From the NCBI GenBank assembly GCA_018064385.1, contig JAGHVI010000139.1, positions 1 through 25,656 on the forward strand: DNA of 25,656 bases, read 5' to 3'. Source of the DNA: Candidatus Minthenecus merdequi. Its GTDB lineage: Bacteria; Bacteroidota; Bacteroidia; Bacteroidales; Paludibacteraceae. The notes below the pieces were generated by a model that saw only the letters and a program-made list of their open reading frames with translations, was not told where the DNA came from and searched no databases. Below, in pieces: positions 1 through 8,200 of this stretch; the first letter of the stretch is position 1, and every line of letters starts with the position of its first letter. Made by a program: the position numbers and the translations under genes.

Positions 1-1
1 T

Positions 2-124
2 CAATCAATCAGCGAGGGAGGTACTGCCGTTTTGATGGCTACCCACAATATGCAGTTTGTAGAACAATTTTCCGGCAAGATGTATATCTGTGACTCCGTT
101 AATAATGTTTTCAAAGAGGCATAA
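2..124 (+). CDS. ftsE: FtsE-like ABC transporter ATPase, 3' end only
   Basis: This is the last 40 codons and stop of a gene that begins before the window. The peptide contains GTAVLMATHN, the strand and switch-histidine (H-loop) segment of an ABC ATPase, followed by a short C-terminal tail. The MATHN form and short tail fit FtsE, the ATPase that with FtsX acts at the division septum to control peptidoglycan hydrolysis. Walker A, signature and Walker B lie outside the window, so the family is seen but the exact member is inferred. A LolD-type ATPase is the main alternative. The stop lies 7 bp upstream of a repeat copy. Confidence 0.65.
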   Translation, partial: QSISEGGTAVLMATHNMQFVEQFSGKMYICDSVNNVFKEA

Positions 125-131
125 AATATCT

Positions 132-154
132 TTAAAGGTGAGTTCTATTAATTA
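132..154 (+). repeat. Intergenic repeat copy A (GGTGAG subtype)
   Basis: Copy A runs from TTAAAGGTGAG through TCTATTAATTA. It matches copy D (18160-18181) in 21 of 22 positions. Its extension to 173 matches the sufC/sufD junction copy (12317-12353) in about 33 of 38 aligned positions. It starts 7 bp after the ftsE-like stop codon. Confidence 0.7.
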
Positions 155-248
155 GGTTGAGACGATTTTGAAGTTTGTTTTTAGCAGATTGCTGTGCGGA
201 GGAAGGGAGCAATACGGGCATTGTGACCGACTGACAAGCAGCAAGATG

Positions 249-327
249 CAAAAATAAATTCAAAAGCGTCCAATTATGAACCATTCGCCTTGTAATTTAA
301 AAACATAATTAATAGAACCACCCTCAA
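249..327 (-). repeat. Long intergenic repeat copy B (inverted partner of 25518-25597)
   Basis: Read on the minus strand from 327 to 249, this segment matches 25518-25597 with four substitutions (each A here and G there) and one indel in a T run, about 94% identity over 79-80 bp. The minus strand also holds a TATTTTTG box at 256-249 resembling a Bacteroidota -7 element, but no TTG is correctly spaced and no gene lies downstream on that strand. The repeat ends 3 bp before the ybeY start codon. Confidence 0.8.
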
Positions 328-330
328 TAA

Positions 331-750
331 ATGATATCATATAACGTTGACGATGTGCGTATGCCTAAATTCGCACATCGTTTTGTATCTAACTGGATTA
401 AGTCTGTCGCCGAAGGTTATGGTTGTCAGATTGGCGAGATTGCATATATCTTTTGCAGCGACCCCCGTATTTTTGAGGTCAACCGGCAATATCTTGGTCA
501 TGAATATTTCACCGACATTATCACCTTTGACTATAGCGAAGAGAAAAAACTCTCTGGCGACATCTTCATCTCGGTTGACACAGTTGCCTCAAATGCCAAA
601 GAATATGGTGTGACCTTTGAAAATGAACTGATGAGGGTTATGATTCACGGCATTCTTCATCTCACAGGTCAAGGAGACAAAACTGACAGGGAGTTCCGCC
701 AAATGAAAAAAAAGGAGAATGAAGCTCTTAAACTTCTGACAGACAAATGA
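331..750 (+). CDS. ybeY: Endoribonuclease YbeY
   Basis: The product is a 139-residue YbeY-family metalloprotein, an endoribonuclease acting in 16S rRNA 3'-end maturation and ribosome quality control in the cytoplasm. The signature is HGILHLTG at 106-113, giving two zinc ligands (H106, H110). The third canonical His (HGxLHLxGxDH pattern) is Asp116 here. TDIITFDY (61-68) matches the conserved TDVLSFP strand of the family. Length is normal. Its TGA stop overlaps the ATG of the next gene (ATGA, 747-750), suggesting translational coupling. It begins 3 bp after a repeat, so its promoter may lie in or beyond that repeat; none is obvious. Confidence 0.9.
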   Translation: MISYNVDDVRMPKFAHRFVSNWIKSVAEGYGCQIGEIAYIFCSDPRIFEVNRQYLGHEYFTDIITFDYSEEKKLSGDIFISVDTVASNAKEYGVTFENELMRVMIHGILHLTGQGDKTDREFRQMKKKENEALKLLTDK

Positions 751-1694
751 AACGATTAACTGTAATAGCAATTCTCCTTTTTGTCTGGACAATAATCCGT
801 GCAGATGGTTTGAGGACATCTGATTCTGTTTCGTGCAAATATCTCGGAAGTCTGTATTATGGAGAAAATGTAGGATACCAATTGAATTTCGAGTCTGAAA
901 GTCTGAATTTGCTCAACAAAACAGGAGAAGGAAAGCTGATTGCCGTGACAATAGTTGTTCCCAGCAAAGGAAGGAAAAGCAACACTTTGCCAGAAGGAGA
1001 ATTTCTGTTAGGAGATTGCGACACTTTGAAGGCCGGTGCGTTGGACTTCTACGAGAGCAACGTTCAATACTTTGGCTATAAAAGCGATGTCTTTGCGAAA
1101 CCGGATGAGATTTGTGCATTTTTGGAATGCAAAGTTACAGTTACAAAAGTCAAAAGAAAAATTTACAATATACACATTGAATACGAACTGGTCAATGGCG
1201 AAAAGGGGGACTACACTTACGAAGGAAAAGTCAAAGTCGAGAAACACAATGAACGGGCAGCATACAAATTTATGACGCAAGCACCCCGTATAATAAATTT
1301 TGAATTGACTGAAACTTCTTTGAAATTGTCAGACGAGACAGCGTATTCATCGCGCAAGGCAATGATGGAGTTTGCCTGTGGCGATGATATTTTCGGAATG
1401 GCAGTAATCTACTTGCCGTTGGACAGCATTAATGGTCACTACGAGATGAAATACGGCAAAGAACCCGGCACGTGCGAACCTTCGGCAGGAGGTTATGACG
1501 CTCATGGCTTTTTCAACCTTTTCAACACCGGCATTGACGATGGAAGCAGTGGTTCAGTATATTACCCTGAATCTGGATATATTGATATAAAAAAAGAGAA
1601 AATGTTCTTTGAATTTGTCACTCGTGACGGCAGTACAATCCGTGGTGTTTTCAAAAAAGAGGTTTCCGCAGTCTATCCTAATATGGGAGAGTAA
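747..1694 (+). CDS. Secreted protein of unknown function
   Basis: I do not recognise this 315-residue protein. It starts with a signal peptide (Lys-Arg, then a hydrophobic stretch to about residue 18, cleavage probably near Ala19-Asp20) and has no lipobox Cys and no other membrane segment, so it is probably periplasmic or outer-membrane associated. The rest is rich in charged and aromatic residues with alternating patterns typical of beta strands, and has several Cys (for example LGDCD, CAFLEC, FACGDD, GTCEPS) that could form disulphides. Two halves, about 37-165 and 185-312, show a loosely similar layout (a Gly-rich turn, an aromatic segment, then a strand ending in a G-x-F/Y turn), suggesting an old duplication. 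It overlaps ybeY by ATGA and sits 22 bp before recO. Confidence 0.75.
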   Translation: MKRLTVIAILLFVWTIIRADGLRTSDSVSCKYLGSLYYGENVGYQLNFESESLNLLNKTGEGKLIAVTIVVPSKGRKSNTLPEGEFLLGDCDTLKAGALDFYESNVQYFGYKSDVFAKPDEICAFLECKVTVTKVKRKIYNIHIEYELVNGEKGDYTYEGKVKVEKHNERAAYKFMTQAPRIINFELTETSLKLSDETAYSSRKAMMEFACGDDIFGMAVIYLPLDSINGHYEMKYGKEPGTCEPSAGGYDAHGFFNLFNTGIDDGSSGSVYYPESGYIDIKKEKMFFEFVTRDGSTIRGVFKKEVSAVYPNMGE

Positions 1695-1716
1695 TGAAAA
1701 TTCACCATTTGGAAAA

Positions 1717-2406
1717 ATGAAAGCTATACTTCTCAATGCTGTATCATATAGCGACAATAGTTTTATTGTCAATATGTTTACCGAAGGCGATGGATTAGTC
1801 TCCGTGAACGTCCACACAGGAAGGAAGGGCTCAAAGTTCCGTCGCAGTTATCTGTCACCTTTGACAATTCTTGATATTCGTCTTACAGGTAAACCATCGG
1901 CAAAGGTCAAGTATATCGCTGATTGTTCACTCTCCTACTCTTTTCGCAGTCTCAGCACAAACCCAGTCAAGATGTTTGAATCACAGTTTATCGCTGAGAT
2001 GCTGAATAAAGCATTGCGGTATCAACAGCAAGATTCCAGTTTGTTTGATTTTGTTCACAACTCAATAATTGCAATTGACGAATCTGAGGAAAGTATCTCT
2101 GATTGCCATATCGTTTTTCTTGTTAAGTTGATGTCATACATAGGAATAATGCCTGACATCAGCGATTATAACGACAATTCTGTTCTTGACATAACAGAGG
2201 GGAGAATGGTCACTCATCCTCAGGGGGAATACTTAACTAAGGAACTTTGCTCGTGCATAGTCAGTATCATCAACAACCAACCGTTTCATCTGAAGTCCTC
2301 TGAGCGTAGCCAATTTATTGATTTTCTCGTAAGATATTATCAGCACCACCTTTCAGGTTTTGGAAATATCAAGACCTTAGAAGTTTTTCGTGAAATGTCA
2401 CGTTAA
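1717..2406 (+). CDS. recO: DNA repair protein RecO
   Basis: The 229-residue product matches RecO, which helps RecR load RecA on SSB-coated single-stranded DNA in the RecF recombination pathway and anneals complementary strands. The N-terminal OB-fold segment is recognisable: a start of the form MKAILLN, followed by a TEGDGLVSVNVHTGRKGSK-like stretch, and PLTILDI. The C-terminal half is helical and lacks the CxxC zinc pairs of many RecO proteins, as I expect for Bacteroidota. I chose ATG 1717 because the frame opens further upstream (to 1609) only inside the preceding gene and without RecO-like sequence. The stop codon directly abuts the prfC stop codon on the other strand. Confidence 0.88.
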   Translation: MKAILLNAVSYSDNSFIVNMFTEGDGLVSVNVHTGRKGSKFRRSYLSPLTILDIRLTGKPSAKVKYIADCSLSYSFRSLSTNPVKMFESQFIAEMLNKALRYQQQDSSLFDFVHNSIIAIDESEESISDCHIVFLVKLMSYIGIMPDISDYNDNSVLDITEGRMVTHPQGEYLTKELCSCIVSIINNQPFHLKSSERSQFIDFLVRYYQHHLSGFGNIKTLEVFREMSR

Positions 2407-3978
2407 TCAGAACTCAGAAGTAAAATGGAACTTTATTTCAGGAAAATCATTTTGTGCCATCTGTAACAGATAATTACTTTCAGCCAAGAAAACATCTCTG
2501 CCATCTTTATCCTTAGCCATATAATTTGCCTTACGGTGAATAAAATCCTTTAACTGAGCTTCGTTGTCCGACTCAATCCAGCACGCCTTGAACAGAGGAA
2601 TAGATTGCCAACGGCATTGAGCACCGTATTCGTGAAGGAGACGATATTCGATAACCTCAAATTGCAACTGCCCGACTGTGCCAATAATTTTACGATTATT
2701 GGCCTGATGAGTGAACAACTGAGCAACACCTTCGCCCATCAGTTGGTCTAAACCCTTTTGCAATTGTTTGGTTTTCATCGGGTCAGCATTCTCAATATAC
2801 TTAAACATCTCTGGTGAAAAACTTGGCAGACCTTTGAAATGAAGAGTTTCGCCCGAGGTCAGAGTGTCGCCAATTTTGAAGTTTCCAGTGTCAGGCAAAC
2901 CGACTATATCTCCAGCAAATGCCTCGTCAACAGTTTCCTTCTTCTGCGCCATAAAACACGTAGGAGCAGCAAATTTCAGCATCTTGTCCAAACGTATGTG
3001 CTTGTATGCCACATTTCTCTCGAATTTGCCCGAGCAAATCTTGACAAAAGCGATGCACGAGCGGTGATTAGGATCCATATTGGCGTGAATTTTGAAGACA
3101 AAGCCTGAAAAAGCCGGTTCGTGAGGTTCCACCTTTCTTTCGCTTGACTCAACAGCCAGAGGAGCAGGAGCAATATCCACAAAACAATCCAACAACTCGT
3201 TGACACCAAATGTATTAAGAGCTGAGCCGAAGAAAACCGGTGCAATTCTTGCGTCAAGATAATCCTGCACATTGAAAGGGTCATATACACCATTAATCAG
3301 TTCGATATCTGTTCTCAATTGCTCGGCATCATCACTGCCTACCATTCGGTCCAACTCCTCAGAGTTAAGGTCAACAGCTACAGTCTCTGTCACACGCTGT
3401 TTGTTGGGAGTATAAAGGTTTAGCTTGTCCTGATATATATTATAAACCCCTTTGAATTTCATACCCATATTAATAGGCCACGAGAGAGGACGAACATGAA
3501 TACCCAATTCAGCCTCCAGTTCATCCAAAAGGTCGAAAGGTGACTTTCCCTCTCGGTCCATCTTGTTTACAAAAATCATCACAGGAGTCTTCCGCATCGT
3601 ACAAACCTGCATCAAACGTCGAGTTTGAGCCTCAACCCCCTTGGCTGCATCAACCACTATAATAACGCTGTCAACAGCAGTCAAAGTGCGAAAAGTATCT
3701 TCAGCAAAGTCCTGGTGACCAGGTGTATCAAGAATGTTTATCTTGAATCCACGATATTCAAACCCCATAACAGACGTGGCAACAGAAATTCCACGCTGTT
3801 TTTCAATTTCCATCCAGTCGGATGTTGCCGTCTTTTTTATCTTATTAGACTTGACTGCACCCGCTATGTGAATGGCACCTCCAAACAGCAGAAGTTTCTC
3901 TGTAAGAGTGGTTTTACCTGCATCAGGGTGCGAGATGATGGCAAAAGTGCGACGACGGTTTATCTCGTTTTCGTACAT
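2407..3978 (-). CDS. prfC: Peptide chain release factor 3 (RF3)
   Basis: The 523-residue translational GTPase recycles class I release factors (RF1/RF2) from the ribosome after termination. It shows G1 HPDAGKTT (17-24), the switch I segment QRGIS (61-65), G3 DTPGH (84-88) and G4 NKMD (138-141), followed by RF3-type domains 2 and 3, including the GQLQFEV segment near residue 430. Length is standard (about 520-530). The DWMEIEKQRG segment and full size separate it from EF-G. It is the only clear minus-strand gene here, has its own promoter at 4007-4037, and converges on recO with no base between the stop codons. Confidence 0.96.
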   Translation of the reverse strand: MYENEINRRRTFAIISHPDAGKTTLTEKLLLFGGAIHIAGAVKSNKIKKTATSDWMEIEKQRGISVATSVMGFEYRGFKINILDTPGHQDFAEDTFRTLTAVDSVIIVVDAAKGVEAQTRRLMQVCTMRKTPVMIFVNKMDREGKSPFDLLDELEAELGIHVRPLSWPINMGMKFKGVYNIYQDKLNLYTPNKQRVTETVAVDLNSEELDRMVGSDDAEQLRTDIELINGVYDPFNVQDYLDARIAPVFFGSALNTFGVNELLDCFVDIAPAPLAVESSERKVEPHEPAFSGFVFKIHANMDPNHRSCIAFVKICSGKFERNVAYKHIRLDKMLKFAAPTCFMAQKKETVDEAFAGDIVGLPDTGNFKIGDTLTSGETLHFKGLPSFSPEMFKYIENADPMKTKQLQKGLDQLMGEGVAQLFTHQANNRKIIGTVGQLQFEVIEYRLLHEYGAQCRWQSIPLFKACWIESDNEAQLKDFIHRKANYMAKDKDGRDVFLAESNYLLQMAQNDFPEIKFHFTSEF

Positions 3979-4006
3979 CTTTTATTACTGATTTTTTTTG
4001 AGGGTG

Positions 4007-4037
4007 CAAAGTTACAAATAAATTTTCAAACCACAAA
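4007..4037 (-). promoter_or_regulatory. Bacteroidota-type promoter for prfC
   Basis: On the minus strand a perfect -7 box TAACTTTG (4014-4007) is preceded by TTTG (4037-4034) with a 19-bp spacer, the form used by the Bacteroidota primary sigma factor. It lies about 28 bp upstream of the prfC ATG (3978), leaving a short leader. Confidence 0.75.
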
Positions 4038-4039
4038 AC

Positions 4040-4345
4040 ATTCCACAATTTTATATTATACCTGTTATCAGTGCAAAGATTAAACCTAACAAAACTCCTT
4101 ACATTTGTACTACCGACTCCATACGGACAGTGAATGTGATTATCAGTCACTTACAACCAACAACCCTCGGTACTCTCTACTCCCGACATATCTTCAAAAC
4201 ACAACTCACTATTCCGCCCTCAATCTTAAAACTCTCATTCACCACAAGAAATAGATGAAAACCAACACATTTACACTGAAAAGCAAGTCCTCGTATAGGC
4301 TACTCACAAAAAAAACTCACAAATATATCGTTTTTCGATAAAAAA
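4040..4345. other. Intergenic stretch with no gene seen
   Basis: This part of the 422-bp gap between divergent prfC and the DUF2975 gene is AT-rich. A TACATTTG box occurs at 4100-4107 (+ strand) but lacks a spaced TTG and leads only into a frame of about 35 codons with a GTG start and unremarkable composition. I see no RNA gene, hairpin or repeat copy here. Confidence 0.5.
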
Positions 4346-4346
4346 A

Positions 4347-4378
4347 TTTGGTAGTTTCAAAAATTTGTTGTTACTTTG
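4347..4378 (+). promoter_or_regulatory. Bacteroidota-type promoter for the DUF2975/XRE pair
   Basis: TTTG at 4347-4350, a 20-bp spacer and TTACTTTG at 4371-4378 (one mismatch to TAnnTTTG) lie 22 bp upstream of the ATG at 4401. The surroundings are A/T-rich, as usual for these promoters. Confidence 0.7.
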
Positions 4379-4400
4379 CAGTCGAAATGAAATTAGATAA

Positions 4401-5045
4401 ATGAAACGGTTCAAAATACTCTGTACACTGCTAATATTCGTATTTTTCGCTTCATTAGCGTGGACACTTGTTGATGACATACTCTCTGTTGAGCACGCAC
4501 ATGGCTCGTGGGAAGCTCCTTTTCGCACGCTTCACGGCCGTCATCACACCAGCATTTCGATTGATTCAAGAGAACCTGTGCGAGAAATTAACCTCAAAAC
4601 AGGTGAAACACTGTTTGTCATTGACAACAACGTCACAATATATGAGTATTCCAACGAGTTGTTCGAAGTTGAGGGTTGTCTTGGAATCCTGGAAATAATC
4701 CTTGACATAGTAATGTGGTTTGTAGTTATACTCTACTTCTACCTCATCGTGCAATTCGTCAAGATTATACGCTCGTTCACACGTTCAGAAGTCTTCGAAA
4801 AACGTGTTGTTCGCCGACTGAAACACATAGGCATTGGATTTATCGTGATGTCTGTTTTCGGCACTCTGTGGAATATAGGAAGAACTTATCTTGTCGGTCA
4901 GCTCATCGACATCGAAAGGTTCGATATTCACTACCGCACAACAATAGAATGGGATAGTCTCATAATGGGACTTATCATCATCGTGATGACCGAAATAGTC
5001 AAACAGGCTCTTGTAATGAAGGAGGAGAACGACTTAACGATATGA
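4401..5045 (+). CDS. DUF2975-family membrane protein
   Basis: The 214-residue protein has four predicted membrane segments (about 6-24, 95-122, 142-166, 185-206) and an extracytoplasmic loop of about 70 residues after the first. Size, topology and the small XRE regulator directly downstream fit the DUF2975 family, which in many Firmicutes and Bacteroidota is paired with a YozG-like HTH protein; the biochemical function is unknown. The two genes overlap by ATGA (5042-5045), so they are probably translated together and the membrane protein may sense something or control the regulator. This assignment rests on architecture and context rather than a diagnostic motif. It has its own promoter. Confidence 0.75.
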   Translation: MKRFKILCTLLIFVFFASLAWTLVDDILSVEHAHGSWEAPFRTLHGRHHTSISIDSREPVREINLKTGETLFVIDNNVTIYEYSNELFEVEGCLGILEIILDIVMWFVVILYFYLIVQFVKIIRSFTRSEVFEKRVVRRLKHIGIGFIVMSVFGTLWNIGRTYLVGQLIDIERFDIHYRTTIEWDSLIMGLIIIVMTEIVKQALVMKEENDLTI

Positions 5046-5239
5046 TTATTGTGAAACTTGACAAGGTTATGCAGGAGAAAGGCGTCAGCCTCAACGAACT
5101 TTCCGAACGTGTTGGAATCACGCCCGCAAACCTCTCTATACTCAAAACAGGAAAAGCCAAGGCTATCCGTTTCTCGACACTCGAGTCTATTTGCGATGTA
5201 CTCGAATGTCAACCTGCCGACATCCTTGAATGTAAGTAA
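5042..5239 (+). CDS. Small XRE/Cro-type HTH regulator (YozG-like)
   Basis: The 65-residue protein is essentially one Cro/C1-type helix-turn-helix domain: LNELSERVGITPANLSILK (about 18-36) gives the two DNA-contacting helices, followed by FSTLESICDVLECQPADIL, the usual XRE helix 4-5 segment. It has no sensor domain. Proteins of this size partner DUF2975 membrane proteins and are presumed to regulate their own operon. Its ATG overlaps the stop of the DUF2975 gene. The stop lies 18 bp before the M16 protease, so read-through into that gene is possible. Targets cannot be told from sequence. Confidence 0.88.
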   Translation: MIIVKLDKVMQEKGVSLNELSERVGITPANLSILKTGKAKAIRFSTLESICDVLECQPADILECK

Positions 5240-5257
5240 TTCTTAATTTTATATTTT

Positions 5258-8200
5258 ATGAAACGTAGATTTTTATCTTTGCTTGTGGTTGCGCTCTTTG
5301 GCGTTACCGCATTGTCTGCACAGGCAAAAAGCTATGGTCACGGTTTGCAGGAGTATAAACTCAGCAACGGTCTGACCGTTTACCTGTGGGAAGATCACAC
5401 CGTTCCTGACGTACACGGACGCGTTGTTGTCCGCGCAGGTTCTGTTGACGAACCAGCCGATTACACAGGCTTGGCTCACTATCTTGAACATATGATGTTC
5501 AAGGGAACACAAACTATCGGCGCACTTGATTGGGCAAAAGAAAAGCCAATCTATGACAGCATCATTGACGCTTACAGCCGTCTCAACGCATGGGGTAAGG
5601 CTCACGCAAAGGATAAACCATCGAAGAAGGAGAACCCTGAGCGCCTTGCCATCATCAAGGAAATCAACGAGCTTTCGCTGCGTGCTGCGAAATACGGTGC
5701 AACCAACGATTTCTCAAACCTGACAGAGGGTTACGGTGGTAACAACCTCAACGCATTCACCTCTTATGACCTGACTGCTTACCACAACGACTTCCCTGCT
5801 ACAGCAATGGAGAAATGGATGGCACTGAACTCAGAGCGTCTGATTAACCCTGTATTCCGTTCGTTCCAGGCTGAGCTGGAGAACGTGTTCGAGGAGTACA
5901 ACATGTACAACGACGACTACGGCACACACCAGCGTGAGTTCCTTTACGGAAAACTTTATGGCGGCACTCCATACGACCGTGACGTAATCGGTTATGCAGA
6001 CCACCTGAAGAACCCAAGCCTTCAGGCACTCATCGACTTCTACAACACATGGTACGTGCCTAACAATATGGTGCTTCTTCTCGTCGGCAATTTCGATGCA
6101 GAACAGGCAAAACCTCTCATCCAAAAGTACTTCGGCAAACTTGTGCCAAAGGATCTTCCAGAACGTCCTACATACCCTGCACACGACTTCACTAAAGACA
6201 AGAAGACATACAAACTGAACGTCGGCTACACCCCACAATACATCTGGGCTTACCAGGGTATCAAAGAGGGCGACAAGGACGCTACTGCTCTTGAGTTTGC
6301 CTGCAGCCTTTTGAATAACGGACATGAAACCGGTCTGCTTGACAAACTGAACCTTGACGGTACTGTAGGCGGTGCTTTCGTATCGCTCGACTCACGCCGT
6401 ATTGACGGTCGTATTTTGGTAATCGGTGTTCCTTACTATGATATGATTCAGGGCAAATTTGATGATATAAAGACCACTGAGAAGGAGATTTACAAAGAAA
6501 TCGAGAAAATCAAGAACGCTAACACAATCCCTGACTGGCTGTTCAACTCGGTAAAAGCAGAGATGCTCCAGAGCCACAGGACAATGATGGACGAATCGCA
6601 AGATGCCAAAATCAATATCTGTACTTACGCATTCACATACAATATTCCTCTGAGCGACTACGTAAACCAGGACGCTGAAATACGCGCACTCACAAAAGAG
6701 CAGGTTGCAGCAGTAGCAGCTAAATATCTGAACGGTCCACGCGCTACCATCGACTTCGAGGCAGGCGAACCTAAGAAGAACAAACTTGCTAAGCCCGCAA
6801 TCAAGCCTCTCGACCCTCCAAAGGGCGTAACAACAGCATACGCAAAGGAGTTCAAGAAAATCCCAACAACTAATGTTAATATCGTATATAACAACTTTGC
6901 AGACGTAACCAACAAGAACCTCTTCCCTAACGTTGACCTGCACTACTCGGTGAACGACAAGAACGACATCTTCTCGCTCACACTCCGTTATGGCGTTGGT
7001 GCACATGTTTTGCCTAAATTGGCTTACGCAGTACAACTGATGAACACAGCCGGCTGTATGCAGTTGAATGGAAAGAAAGCAAACTCGCAGGAAGTTCACC
7101 GCGCATACTCAGAACTCGGAGCAACATACAGCTTTGACGTTGACGACAGCTACTTCTACATCAGTGTATATGGCGATGAGAAGAACCTTGAGAAGATTGT
7201 GAAGATGCTCGTTCCTCAGATTATGATGCCTGACCTTGACGAAAAACAGATTAAGAGTATGATTTCAAATGCTTACTGGTCACGCTACAGCGAGAAGAAG
7301 AGCACAAACGCACTCTCGTCAGCACTCCTCGAATACATTCTCTACGGTGAACAGTCACGTTACATCGACCGTATTCCTATGAGCGAACTCTATCATTACA
7401 GTGTTCTCCCTGACGGCAGCGGCTACGACGAGACTTTCCTTGTTAACAAAGACAACCTGACCACAACTATCCAGGAGGCTACAGGCTACAAGCTTGACAT
7501 TTATTATTGCGGTAAGAAAGACATCAACGAAGTGGCTGAAGCAATGAAAGCTGTGCCAATGCAGGAAACAATGCGTGGTACCCAGTCTCCATATTTGCGT
7601 GACCGTAAAACATACGCCAAGACAGAAATTATGTTCCTCCCAGACAGCAAAATGCAGCAGGCTAAAGTTTATTTCTATGTTAATGGCACCAACTACAACA
7701 AAGAACAGGAAGTTCTTGCTGACGCTTTCAACCAATACTTCTCCGGTGGTTTCTCAGGTTTGGTAATGAACGAAATCCGAGAAAAACGCTCAATGGCATA
7801 TACTGCTTATGCTGGTTACAGCACTCCTTCTGTTCCAAACAAGGATGCTTATCTCATCGGTTACGTAGGAACACAGAGCGACAAGGTTGCTGACGCTGTT
7901 GATGTTATGATGGATCTTATCACCAACATGCCTGCTCCTGAGGACGAGGCTTCGCGTATGGAAGATATACGCACGTTCCTCTATCAGGCAACACTGGTGG
8001 CTAAACCTTCAATGCGTGGCAAGAGCCAGACATTTGAATACTGGCGCAGAATGGGTTACAACGATGACCCTGCAAAAACCAATCTCCCTAAGATTGAGAA
8101 CCTGACATACCAACAGATTCAGAAATACTACGAGGATAACATCAAGGGACGTCCTGTAACTATCATTATCATAGGTGACCCTAAGATGATAAATCAGAAA

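Larger units (their letters stand above)
132..327. repeat. MITE-like non-coding element with inverted terminal repeats
   Basis: The 206-bp gap between the ftsE-like gene and ybeY is filled by a segment whose ends are inverted copies of one motif. The left end reads GGTGAGTTCTATTAATTA (137-154). The right end, read on the minus strand, gives GGTGGTTCTATTAATTA, differing by one missing base. The interior has no convincing gene, only a 29-codon frame with a TTG start (168-257). The right 79 bp recur inverted at 25518-25597. Small size, inverted ends and dispersed partial copies fit a miniature inverted-repeat element, but no target-site duplication or transposase is seen. It could instead be two separate repeat copies. 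Confidence 0.45.

Noticed and set aside
249..256. Minus-strand TATTTTTG as a promoter in the long repeat
   Set aside because: No TTG at 19-21 bp, no minus-strand gene downstream, and the other long copy has an extra T that breaks the box.
1609..1716. Upstream extension of recO
   Set aside because: These 36 codons lie inside the preceding secreted-protein gene and do not resemble a RecO N-terminus; ATG 1717 gives the standard start.
2403..2420. Possible further repeat copy (AGAACTCA) at the recO/prfC junction
   Set aside because: Only 8 bases match the family core and the sequence encodes the normal RF3 C-terminus; chance is sufficient.
4100..4255. TACATTTG box followed by a short GTG frame in the prfC/DUF2975 gap
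   Set aside because: No spaced TTG element, a frame of about 35 codons and no coding-like bias.
6392..7099. Long open frame (235 codons) on the minus strand opposite the M16 protease
   Set aside because: It mirrors the strongly biased codon use of the protease, has Cys/Val-rich composition typical of antisense shadows, and has no recognisable motif or promoter.
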